A DNA stretch of 14,374 nt, from NCBI GenBank assembly GCA_027066355.1, contig JAMONW010000007.1, positions 1-14,374 of the forward strand, given 5' to 3'. The notes under the pieces were generated by a model that was not told the origin of the DNA, did no database searches, and worked only from the letters and a program-made list of their open reading frames with translations. Both the position numbers and the translations under genes were made by a program. Shown piece by piece: positions 6,249-13,694 of this stretch (the first letter of the stretch is position 1; every line of letters starts with the position of its first letter). This DNA comes from Campylobacteraceae bacterium. Its GTDB lineage: Bacteria; Campylobacterota; Campylobacteria; Campylobacterales; Sulfurovaceae.

Positions 6249-7874
6249 ATTCTCATGCTTTTTGTGATGAGAGTGTTTATGTTTTGGTTTTTTAAGCAAT
6301 TTTAAACCAAGATATGGTGTAAAAATATATGCAACAAAAAGTGATGCAATTAAAGCAACAGGAACATTTAGAGGAATTGGTTTCATAAATGAACCCATCA
6401 TTCCACCAACGAATGCCATAGGAACCATTGTTAAAATAATTGCTAAAGTTGCAACATTTGTAGGTGCGCCAATTTCATCTGTTGCTTCTACTAATAGAAC
6501 CTCCATATCTTTTTTATCTGCATCGTGGGCATGTAGATGTCGGTGAATATTTTCAATAACAATAATAGCCGCATCAACTAAGAGTCCAAGCGATAGTAAG
6601 AATGCAAATAGTGTAATACGGTTAATTGTTTGCCCAGTAATATAAGCTATAAATAGAGTAATTGCTAAAATTGCTGGAACACTAAATGTAACAATTAAAG
6701 ACTCTTTAAATCCAAGAGCAAATATAAGCATAATTGCAATAATTAAAATTGTAAACATTAAGTGTTGCATAAGCTCATTAACTGCTTCGTTTGCTCTCTC
6801 TCCATAATCTCTTGTTATAACATAGCCAATACCTTTTTTTGCTAGTTCTGCCTTGTGTTCTTCTAAAACTTTTTCAACATCTTTTGCAACAAAAACAGCA
6901 TTTGTTCCAGCAAGTTTTGCAATTGTTAGAGTAACTTGCTCTTTTTGAGGTATGAATTTGCCTCTATTTGGCTTTTCTTTGTCGCCTTTTGCTTTTCCTT
7001 CGCGCATATCTAAGTATGCATCTTTAAAGTTTTGATAATCAATTCCACGCTCTATTTTTGCAACATCTCTAAGATAGATTGGAGAACCCATATATTGAGC
7101 TACAATAATATTTTTAACATCATCTACATTTTCTATTGCATTTTTAACACCAAAGATAATTAATTTATTATCTTTTGTTCTACCTTTTACATCTGGCACA
7201 TCTACAGCAACAGATTGAATTGCCTTCATTATTTGCCCCATAGATAGATTATAAGCAGATAGTTTCCCCATATCAACTTCTACATTAAATTGAGGCTTAT
7301 GTGCACCTTTTAGAGTTGTTTTTGCAACATTATCAATTGCATTGATTTTTTGCTGAAGCGCTCTTATTGTTCTATACATCTCTTCATAATTAGCTTTGCT
7401 TCCATCTTTTGGATAAAAAGCAACAGTTACAATTGGAATATCAATATCAATATCAAAAGGTTTAACTAAAGGTTGCATTGTCCCTTTTGGCATCTTATTC
7501 ATATTTTGCATAACTTTATCATATAGTTTCAAGTTTGCATCTTCACGACGCTCACCAATTTTATATACAACATTTACAATACCAACATTATCCATAGCCA
7601 TACCGTAAATATGTTTAATACCCTTAATTTCACGCAGCTTTCTCTCTAGTGGATTTACTATAACTTTTTCTACTTCAGCAGCAGTTGCACCAGGTATTGG
7701 AACAATAACAGCACCACCACTAATTGCAATTTGTGGGTCTTCTTCTCTTGGCATTACCATAAGAGATATATAACCTAGAATAATAAGTGTTGCACCTAAA
7801 ATTGCAGTTAAAGGGTTTTTTAAAAAAGCTTTAGCTAACTTTCCAGCTATATCTTTTGGTTGATAATTTATCAT
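6234..7874 (-). CDS. RND efflux permease, N-terminal half (TM1-TM6)
   Basis: 546 residues covering the first internal repeat of an RND proton-driven efflux pump in the inner membrane. TM1 is at about 22-41; the periplasmic porter/docking loop at about 42-370; TM2-TM6 at about 372-391, 395-413, 420-442, 474-493 and 503-525. Family motifs are PREEDPQI near 42-49, PGATAAEVE near 61-69, and GLLVDAAIIVIEN in TM4, where Asp434 matches AcrB Asp407 but Ala435 replaces Asp408. The protein stops right after TM6 with a cytosolic His/Lys-rich tail (530-546, KHKHSHHKKH). A charged insert (about 290-312) lies in the porter loop. AAGGGGG directly after the adaptor stop codon is its ribosome-binding site. 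It is more like the less-studied RND branch with INRITLFA before TM4 than like AcrB. Substrate, metal or organic, cannot be told. Confidence 0.92.
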   Translation of the reverse strand: MINYQPKDIAGKLAKAFLKNPLTAILGATLIILGYISLMVMPREEDPQIAISGGAVIVPIPGATAAEVEKVIVNPLERKLREIKGIKHIYGMAMDNVGIVNVVYKIGERREDANLKLYDKVMQNMNKMPKGTMQPLVKPFDIDIDIPIVTVAFYPKDGSKANYEEMYRTIRALQQKINAIDNVAKTTLKGAHKPQFNVEVDMGKLSAYNLSMGQIMKAIQSVAVDVPDVKGRTKDNKLIIFGVKNAIENVDDVKNIIVAQYMGSPIYLRDVAKIERGIDYQNFKDAYLDMREGKAKGDKEKPNRGKFIPQKEQVTLTIAKLAGTNAVFVAKDVEKVLEEHKAELAKKGIGYVITRDYGERANEAVNELMQHLMFTILIIAIMLIFALGFKESLIVTFSVPAILAITLFIAYITGQTINRITLFAFLLSLGLLVDAAIIVIENIHRHLHAHDADKKDMEVLLVEATDEIGAPTNVATLAIILTMVPMAFVGGMMGSFMKPIPLNVPVALIASLFVAYIFTPYLGLKLLKKPKHKHSHHKKHENKESK

Positions 7875-7886
7875 TTAATTTCCCCC

Positions 7887-8681
7887 TTAATCTTTGATAT
7901 ATACTTTTGCATACATACCTGGGAATACAACATATTTACCCTTATTAAATTTAATTTTTATCTTAAATTTATGTGTCATTGGGTTTGAGCTTGGAATTAT
8001 AGATTTTATTACCCCCTCTCCTTTATAGCCAATAGATGGTATTTCTACTTTAACTTTTTTACCAATTTTAATATGTTTTAAATTAGATTCACTAATTTCA
8101 GTCATAATTTTTAAGCTACTTAAATCTGTTAAAACAAGTGCTGGCATACCTGGAATTTGAATTTCACCCTCTTTAGCTCTTTTCATAACAATTACGCCAT
8201 CATTTGGTGCTTTAATTCTTAGATATTTGTATTGGTTTAATACTTCACCCTTTTGAGCTTCTGCTTGAGCAACTTGTTTTTTTGCAATTTTTACCATATC
8301 TCTTAAGTTTTTTGCAGCTAACTCTAAATTTTCTAATTCAAATTTAGAAACCATCCCCTTTTTATATAATCTTTTATGTCTAGCAAGATTTATAAGCACA
8401 TTATTTAGTTGATTTTGGTTCATTTGAAGAGCAAGTCTAGCTTGAGAGATGCCTAAATCAACTTGTCGCTCAGCTGCTTGAACCTCTTTTGAATCAATTT
8501 CATATAGTAAATCACCCTTTTTTACCATATCTCCCTCTGATACTTTCATATTTTTAATAAAGCCCATATATCTACTAGTGATTATTTTTTGGTTATCTGA
8601 AACCACAGAACCACTAAGTTCAATACCTGCAGCACTTAAGATTGATGCTAAAACAGCTGAAGTTAATAAAATTTTTCTCAT
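7887..8681 (-). CDS. RND efflux periplasmic adaptor (membrane fusion protein)
   Basis: 264 residues, shorter than the usual 350-400. An N-terminal signal peptide (about 1-18, RK then a hydrophobic run ending SAA) has no lipobox cysteine, so it is probably a soluble or signal-anchored periplasmic protein. Order: first half of the biotinyl-lipoyl domain (about 33-68, MKVSEGDMVKKGDLLYEID), an alpha-hairpin (about 68-150, rich in Ala, Gln and Leu), second lipoyl half (about 155-185, IKAPNDGVIV), and a beta-barrel domain ending at GMYAKVYIKD. The membrane-proximal domain of AcrA-type adaptors appears to be missing. The adaptor links the TolC-like channel to the RND halves encoded on either side. 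Its ATG is nine bases after the channel gene's TAA, with AAGGAGAGGG filling the gap. Confidence 0.92.
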   Translation of the reverse strand: MRKILLTSAVLASILSAAGIELSGSVVSDNQKIITSRYMGFIKNMKVSEGDMVKKGDLLYEIDSKEVQAAERQVDLGISQARLALQMNQNQLNNVLINLARHKRLYKKGMVSKFELENLELAAKNLRDMVKIAKKQVAQAEAQKGEVLNQYKYLRIKAPNDGVIVMKRAKEGEIQIPGMPALVLTDLSSLKIMTEISESNLKHIKIGKKVKVEIPSIGYKGEGVIKSIIPSSNPMTHKFKIKIKFNKGKYVVFPGMYAKVYIKD

Positions 8682-8690
8682 TCCCTCTCC

Positions 8691-10097
8691 TTATCCATTA
8701 ATTAATTTTTGTAACTCAAGAATTTTTGTATTTTTTTCGTTTTTGATTTTTAGTAGTTTTAAAAGCACTTCAATCTCTTTAGATTGCTTAATTAAAAGGT
8801 CTGTAATAGAAACAATTCCCTCTCTATATTTTGCTTTATATGTTGTATATACTCTTTTTGCAAATTTATATTGTTTCTCATAGCTTCTAACTCTTCCACT
8901 TAAGCTTCTAATTTGAGATTTTAATTTACTAGCCTTTAACCACATACCCTTTTTTGCTAATATTACTTGAGCAGAAGTTTTTAAATAGTTAACTTTTGCT
9001 TTTTCTAAAGATGCTTTATCTGCGCCTCCATTAAATAGATTCCATTTTGCTTGAACACCAACTGTATAAAATCCTTTTTTAGAGTATTTGAAAATTTTAT
9101 CATTTGCATTTCCATATTCAGCAAATGCGCCAACAGTTGGCTTAAATTTAGCTTTTTCAACTTCAATTGCGTGTTTTGTAATATTTAATCCAAGTTTTGC
9201 TTTTGCAATATCTAAACTTCTATTCTCTACAATATCTTTTGTAACTGTTGGAATAGTTGGATAGCTAAGTGGCGGAGTAATAGAGTCAACTTTTTTATTT
9301 ATTAAAAATGAGATAAATTGTAGTGCTAACTCTTTATTTAAAGTAGCTTCATCAACCATTGCTTGAACTTCTGCTAATTTAGAATCAACTTCTAAGTAGT
9401 CAGTTTCTACTGCATACCCTTCTCTTTGCATCTCTTTAATAATTTTTTCTAATTTTCTTATATTGTTTTCAATATCAGTTAAATTAAATATATAGTTATT
9501 AACTAACTCTACATCATAAAATGCTTTTTTTAGTTCAAATTTTTTAGCACTTAAAACTTTTTGAGTATCAAGTTTGCTCATTTCATATAGTTTTTGTGTT
9601 ATTTTTTTATAGTTTGTTAACATTCCACCTGTGTATAGAGGTAATTTATATGATAATTTACTAATAAAGTGATTTCTAGCAAGTGGATAGTTTAAATCTT
9701 TTGGTTTAATTGCCAATATACTTCCACCTTGAGTTGCCAAGCCTTGTGAAAATGCTCCAAAATCACCACCTGAAGCTTGTGCGCCTTGTCCAATTGCTCC
9801 CATAAAATCTGCAAATCCAAAATCTGCAAATGTTGCATCTCTACTTTGCATTTTAAAACCAAATACATTACCAGGATCGTTTGAGCGTAAAGCAGTTACA
9901 GTTAAATCTAATGTTCCATAGTTTTTAGCTTTAGCAGCTGCCATATCGTAAGCTTTCATAGCTTCATCATATTTTGAGATTTTTACCTCAATATTATTTT
10001 TTTCTAACATTTGCAATGCACTATTTAAGTCTAATTGCTTAATACCTGCACTTAAATTAACAGTTGCAATTAGTAGTAAAAAAGTAAGAAATTTCAT
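8691..10097 (-). CDS. TolC-family outer-membrane efflux channel
   Basis: 468 residues; the first gene of the operon. A signal peptide (about 1-17, ending LSA) is followed by two repeats of long Ala/Lys/Leu-rich helices typical of outer-membrane efflux proteins. LPLYTGG near 152-158 and WNLFNGGADKASLEKAK in the second half are the conserved transitions into the second strand/helix of each repeat. The first repeat carries SNDPGNVFGFK, a known family signature, followed by an unusual Gly/Ala/Phe-rich stretch (about 92-126) that probably forms a surface loop. The ribosome-binding site AAGGGG precedes the ATG, with a palindrome and promoter upstream. Together with the adaptor and the two RND halves it would form a trans-envelope exporter. 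The exact substrate is unknown, so no gene symbol is assigned. Confidence 0.9.
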   Translation of the reverse strand: MKFLTFLLLIATVNLSAGIKQLDLNSALQMLEKNNIEVKISKYDEAMKAYDMAAAKAKNYGTLDLTVTALRSNDPGNVFGFKMQSRDATFADFGFADFMGAIGQGAQASGGDFGAFSQGLATQGGSILAIKPKDLNYPLARNHFISKLSYKLPLYTGGMLTNYKKITQKLYEMSKLDTQKVLSAKKFELKKAFYDVELVNNYIFNLTDIENNIRKLEKIIKEMQREGYAVETDYLEVDSKLAEVQAMVDEATLNKELALQFISFLINKKVDSITPPLSYPTIPTVTKDIVENRSLDIAKAKLGLNITKHAIEVEKAKFKPTVGAFAEYGNANDKIFKYSKKGFYTVGVQAKWNLFNGGADKASLEKAKVNYLKTSAQVILAKKGMWLKASKLKSQIRSLSGRVRSYEKQYKFAKRVYTTYKAKYREGIVSITDLLIKQSKEIEVLLKLLKIKNEKNTKILELQKLING

Positions 10098-10120
10098 ATA
10101 TTTACCCCTTTTTAAAAAAG

Positions 10121-10137
10121 TATGTTATATTAACATA
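10121..10137 (-). promoter_or_regulatory. Palindromic operator candidate upstream of the efflux operon
   Basis: TATGTTATATTAACATA is a perfect 7-base inverted repeat with a 3-base centre, 24 bases before the ATG of the channel gene. It overlaps the candidate -10 box (TAATAT). This is the size and placement used by dimeric TetR-type repressors of efflux operons, though no such gene is in the window. AT-rich composition raises the chance that it is fortuitous. Confidence 0.45.
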
Positions 10138-10154
10138 AAATAAATATTTTTCAA
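10127..10154 (-). promoter_or_regulatory. Candidate promoter of the efflux operon
   Basis: Read leftward, TTGAAA (10154 to 10149) is separated by 16 bases from TAATAT (10132 to 10127), placing transcription start shortly before the AAGGGG ribosome-binding site. The -35 box overlaps a small dyad, AACTAAAAGTT (10153-10163). The rest of the 219-base gap (10098-10316) holds the serA terminator and AT-rich sequence with no reading frame or RNA gene that I can recognise. Confidence 0.4.
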
Positions 10155-10291
10155 CTAAAAGTTAAATATTAAACAATAATATTTATTTATATGGATTTAT
10201 TTATTTATGTTTTGTAACATTTTTACTATATCATTAAATAATTAACAAAAAATTCTTTCTTAGTAGTATTAAATAGAGAGTTTAAATTATC

Positions 10292-10327
10292 AAAAACTAT
10301 ACTATAGCTAAAAAGCTTATAGTATAG
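10292..10327 (-). terminator. Intrinsic terminator of serA
   Basis: On the minus strand, arms CTATACTATAAGCT and AGCTATAGTATAG pair with a single bulged base around a TTTT loop and are followed at once by TTTTT. The left arm includes the last serA codons and the stop. The fit to an intrinsic terminator is good, and it separates the serA cluster from the efflux operon. Confidence 0.85.
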
Positions 10328-11909
10328 CAGTTCTAACACTTATACAAGCAGGAAGTTTAGATAGTTCATCTAGCAACTCTTTTGTGATATCTTCATCAAC
10401 TTTAATTACAGCTAGAGCCTCTTTTGAGTTATTTCTACCCAATCTAAAATCAGAAATATTAATATTGTGTTTTGCAATGATTGAGCCAACACTACCAATA
10501 ACACCTGGTTCATCATTGTTTTTAAATAGTATTAATTTACCTTTAGGTTCTAAATCTAGCGTATGTTCATCTATCTCTATAATTCTTTGTATGGTTTCAT
10601 CTAAAACTGTTCCACTAATTTTAATAGTATTGCCATTATTAGTTGTTAGTTTAACAGTTAAGAGATTTTTAAATCCACTAACAGCAGAGCGAGAATCTTT
10701 TTTAATATCGATACCTCTATCTTTTGCAACATATTCAGCATTTACATAGTTAATTTGATCTGCTAAAGACTCTTTTAAAACACCAACAGTAGCAAAAGTT
10801 GCTAAAGAGTCTATATAATCTTTTATATCACCTTGAGTGATAATTTTAATAGATTTTACACCACTTTTTGTTACTTGTGCAGCCATATTTCCTAATTTTT
10901 GAACAAGCTCTAAGTATGGTTTAACAAATTCAGGAAGTTCACTCTCTTTTATTGGTAAATTTAAGGCATTAGGGTATGATACTCCACGAGCAGCAGCAAT
11001 AGCATTTTCTGCTGATTGAATAGCTATATTTCTTTGCGACTCTTTTGTGTTTGCTCCAAGGTGTGGAGTAACTGTAACATTGTTTAAATCTAGTAGTGGA
11101 TGGTCAGTTGCTGGTTCTTTATTGAATACATCAATTCCAGCCATATAAATTTTGCCACTTTTTAAATTTTGAACTAGTGCTTCTTCATTATATAATCCAC
11201 CCCTAGCGCAGTTAATTAAAATTACACCATCTTTCATTTTAGCAATTTCATCAAAGCTAATCATATCTATTGTTTCTTCAGTTTTTGGTGTATGAATTGT
11301 TATAATATCACATGCTAAAATATCATTAAAATCAGTAGTATATTTTATATCTAAATTTGTAGCTTTGCTTGGGTCAATATAAGGGTCGTAAGTTATTACA
11401 TCCATCTCAAATGCTTTTGCTCTAACTCCTACGCGTGAGCCAATATTACCAAAACCAATAATTCCAAGCTTTTTATCTTTTAGTTCAGTTCCATACCAAT
11501 CTTGACGACGCCATACTCTATCTTGTTTTAAATTGTTGTGAGCATATGGAAATTGTCTAGCACATGAGAGCATATGTGTCATAGTAAGTTCAACTGCAGC
11601 AATAGTATTTGCAGTAGGAACATTCATAACTACAATACCATTTTTACTACAGCCATCAATATCAACATTATCAACGCCAACACCAGCTCTAACTATTGCT
11701 TTTAAATTTTTAGCATGTTCTAAAAGAAACTCATCAACATCTGTAGAGCTTCTTGTAATGATTACATCAGCATCTACAATTATCTCTTTTACAAGTTTAT
11801 CTTTTGGAACATCAGCGGCATTAATATACTCAATATCACTTGACTCTTCAAGTATTTTTAAACCGCTTTCGTGAATATGATCACATACTACAATTTTATA
11901 TTTACTCAT
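10317..11909 (-). CDS. serA: D-3-phosphoglycerate dehydrogenase
   Basis: Catalyses the first committed step of serine synthesis, oxidising 3-phosphoglycerate with NAD in the cytosol. The 530-residue length fits the long (type I) form. The N-terminal catalytic domain is split around a nucleotide-binding domain with LGIIGFGNIGS (148-158) and an acidic residue in TYDPY (Asp175). Catalytic residues are visible: Arg236 in NCARGG, Glu265 in NKEP and His283 in PHLGA. An allosteric substrate-binding domain (about 320-450) and a C-terminal ACT domain (about 457-529, with DEPGVIGSVGSIIAKHNINI) follow, suggesting feedback control by serine, as in other members. It starts 16 bases after the rpsA stop with GGAATAG ahead of the ATG, so it is probably co-transcribed with rpsA. 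A strong terminator follows. Confidence 0.97.
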   Translation of the reverse strand: MSKYKIVVCDHIHESGLKILEESSDIEYINAADVPKDKLVKEIIVDADVIITRSSTDVDEFLLEHAKNLKAIVRAGVGVDNVDIDGCSKNGIVVMNVPTANTIAAVELTMTHMLSCARQFPYAHNNLKQDRVWRRQDWYGTELKDKKLGIIGFGNIGSRVGVRAKAFEMDVITYDPYIDPSKATNLDIKYTTDFNDILACDIITIHTPKTEETIDMISFDEIAKMKDGVILINCARGGLYNEEALVQNLKSGKIYMAGIDVFNKEPATDHPLLDLNNVTVTPHLGANTKESQRNIAIQSAENAIAAARGVSYPNALNLPIKESELPEFVKPYLELVQKLGNMAAQVTKSGVKSIKIITQGDIKDYIDSLATFATVGVLKESLADQINYVNAEYVAKDRGIDIKKDSRSAVSGFKNLLTVKLTTNNGNTIKISGTVLDETIQRIIEIDEHTLDLEPKGKLILFKNNDEPGVIGSVGSIIAKHNINISDFRLGRNNSKEALAVIKVDEDITKELLDELSKLPACISVRTAIL

Positions 11910-11925
11910 TTAGCTATTCCAATTA

Positions 11926-13572
11926 CTATTTTTTTATAATATCGCTAAGACTATTTAGAGATGAATCATCGCTATATTGTGCCACAGCATCTCTCTCTTT
12001 TTGTCTTTCTAATCTTCGGACAGAAGCTCTAATTCTATCTTTTTTAGCATCTATAAATACTAAAACAGCTTGTATAGTTTGACCTTTTTCTAACTCTTCT
12101 GCATTTAGAGGATATAAATCTTCGCTTCTAATTAGTGCATCAACACCATTTTCAAGAGATATAAATACTCCAAAATCTTTTTTATCTTTTAGAGTTCCTT
12201 CAACAATATCACCAACTTTATGATTTTTAGCAAAAGCCTCTGCAGGTGATTCTTCTAGCGCTTTTTTGCTTAGTGAAACTTTTGAGTTTTGTGTGTCAAT
12301 ATCGATTACTTTTACCTCAACTTCATCACCTTTTTTAAGTATATCTTTACATTTAATACTTTTATCCCAAGAACACTCTTGATTGTGTAGCAGACCTTCA
12401 ACTTCTCCTACTTTAACAAAAGCACCAAAGTCAGTTACAGAAGTTACAACACCTTTAATTACACTTCCTATACTATTGTTATTTCTAAATGCTTCAATAG
12501 GTTTAGGTAAAAGATTTTTAAGGCTAACTCTTAATCTTTTATTCTCTTTATCAATTTCAATGATTTCAACATTTATCTCATCACCAACATTTAAGTAATC
12601 TTTAGGATGTTTTACATTTTTATCCCAAGAGATTTCAGATACATGTAAAAATGCTTCTAAATCTTCACCTAAATCAACAAATACACCATATGGCTCAATG
12701 TTACTTACAGTAACAGCAATTGTATCACCAACCTCTATAATGTCATCAATTTTATCCCAAGGATTTGGATTTGCTGCTTTAATTGATAGAGAAAGGTGTC
12801 TTTTCTTTTTGTCATAATCTAGCATAGTTACTTTTACTTCATCACCCTCACTATAGTATTTAGCAGGGTTTACTGGACCTTTATGAGATATTTCAGAGTA
12901 GTGAACTAAGCCATCTATTCCACCAACATCTACAAACATACCATAGCTTGTAATTTTTTTAACAGTTCCTGTAATTGGCTCAGTTGCTTCAGAAATTGTT
13001 TTTATAATCTCTTCAGTTTTGCCTCTTTCTCTTTCGATTAACTCTTTTCTTGAAACTACAACAGAACCACTCTCTTTATCAACTTTTACAATTAAAGCTT
13101 TTACTTTTTTGCCAATAGGGTTTGTTTTATTGCTAATATAAGATAGTGTGCGTGGCATAAAGAACTCTAAACCATCACAATCTACAATAAAACCACCTTT
13201 ATTTTTCTTAGTGATTACACCATCAATAATATACTCTTGAGAGTCATCATACTCTGCAACAAATTCATTCATTGCAGCTCTTTTTTTTGCCATTTCGTAA
13301 GATACAATTGGTCTTTCACCTCTATAACCTGTAATAACTACTGGTATTGTATCACCCTCTTTAAATGCTACTTGACCATCTTCTTTTAATTGATCAAGTG
13401 AAATAAATGCCTCATTTTTACGACCTATATCAATGATTGCTTGATTGTCATCTTCATTGATACTTACAATTGTGCCATCTACTAAATCGCTTCCGCTATC
13501 TTCTTTTTTAAAAGATTCTTCGAGCATTGCTCCAAAATCTACATCTTCAATTTCGATATCTTCGAACTTCAT
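11926..13572 (-). CDS. rpsA: 30S ribosomal protein S1
   Basis: S1 recruits mRNA to the small ribosomal subunit. The 548 residues (E. coli 557) hold six S1 RNA-binding repeats at about 31-96, 114-178, 198-266, 282-352, 367-437 and 453-522. Repeats 3-5 are the most canonical, with SYGMFVDVGGIDGLVHYSEIS, EPYGVFVDLG and DFGAFVKVG. The first two are more divergent, as expected for the ribosome-binding part, and the sixth (KDFGVFISLENGVDALI) is intermediate. The N-terminus is very acidic. The tail (523-548) is short and charged. AAGGAAT precedes the ATG and a TATAAT lies about 35 bases upstream, so it can be expressed apart from ispH. The order ispH-rpsA-serA matches what is known in Campylobacterota. 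Confidence 0.97.
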   Translation of the reverse strand: MKFEDIEIEDVDFGAMLEESFKKEDSGSDLVDGTIVSINEDDNQAIIDIGRKNEAFISLDQLKEDGQVAFKEGDTIPVVITGYRGERPIVSYEMAKKRAAMNEFVAEYDDSQEYIIDGVITKKNKGGFIVDCDGLEFFMPRTLSYISNKTNPIGKKVKALIVKVDKESGSVVVSRKELIERERGKTEEIIKTISEATEPITGTVKKITSYGMFVDVGGIDGLVHYSEISHKGPVNPAKYYSEGDEVKVTMLDYDKKKRHLSLSIKAANPNPWDKIDDIIEVGDTIAVTVSNIEPYGVFVDLGEDLEAFLHVSEISWDKNVKHPKDYLNVGDEINVEIIEIDKENKRLRVSLKNLLPKPIEAFRNNNSIGSVIKGVVTSVTDFGAFVKVGEVEGLLHNQECSWDKSIKCKDILKKGDEVEVKVIDIDTQNSKVSLSKKALEESPAEAFAKNHKVGDIVEGTLKDKKDFGVFISLENGVDALIRSEDLYPLNAEELEKGQTIQAVLVFIDAKKDRIRASVRRLERQKERDAVAQYSDDSSLNSLSDIIKK

Positions 13573-13605
13573 TAACCTATTCCTTATTTACCAAATATGG
13601 CAAAT

Positions 13606-13611
13606 ATTATA
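13606..13611 (-). promoter_or_regulatory. Candidate -10 box for rpsA
   Basis: A perfect TATAAT reads leftward about 34 bases before the rpsA ATG, preceded by a T/A-rich stretch as in Campylobacterota sigma-70 promoters. The -35 position (TACTCA with a 17-base spacer) is poor. The leader contains AAGGAAT and a small direct repeat of ATATTTG. Confidence 0.5.
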
Positions 13612-13671
13612 CTATTTTTTATTTAAAATGAGTAGAATTTATTAAAATTAGTAGAAAATTTATAAAATTAA

Positions 13672-13694
13672 AGAGATATTAGTTGCTAATCTCT
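13672..13694 (-). terminator. Weak stem-loop at the ispH stop codon
   Basis: Arms AGAGAT plus TAG pair with CTA plus ATCTCT around a 3-base loop, with a 2-base bulge. The stop codon of ispH is within it. The minus-strand continuation is TTAATTTTATAAATTTT, a broken T-rich run. It may be a leaky terminator between ispH and rpsA, letting rpsA be set mainly by its own promoter. Confidence 0.35.

Noticed and set aside
6230..6250. Programmed -1 frameshift fusing the two RND halves
   Set aside because: The second frame is at -1 and a Shine-Dalgarno lies upstream, which can stimulate slippage, but no slippery heptamer precedes the stop (codons AGT AAA TAA), and the ATG has ideal spacing for initiation. 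Coupled initiation is the simpler reading.
10234..10245. TTAAATAATTAA dyad in the gap upstream of the efflux operon
   Set aside because: Pure A/T dyads of this length are expected by chance in such AT-rich intergenic DNA.
13588..13607. Near-palindrome and direct repeat (ATATTTG twice) in the rpsA leader
   Set aside because: The match is short and AT-rich; S1 autoregulation is known in other bacteria but nothing here clearly identifies a binding structure.
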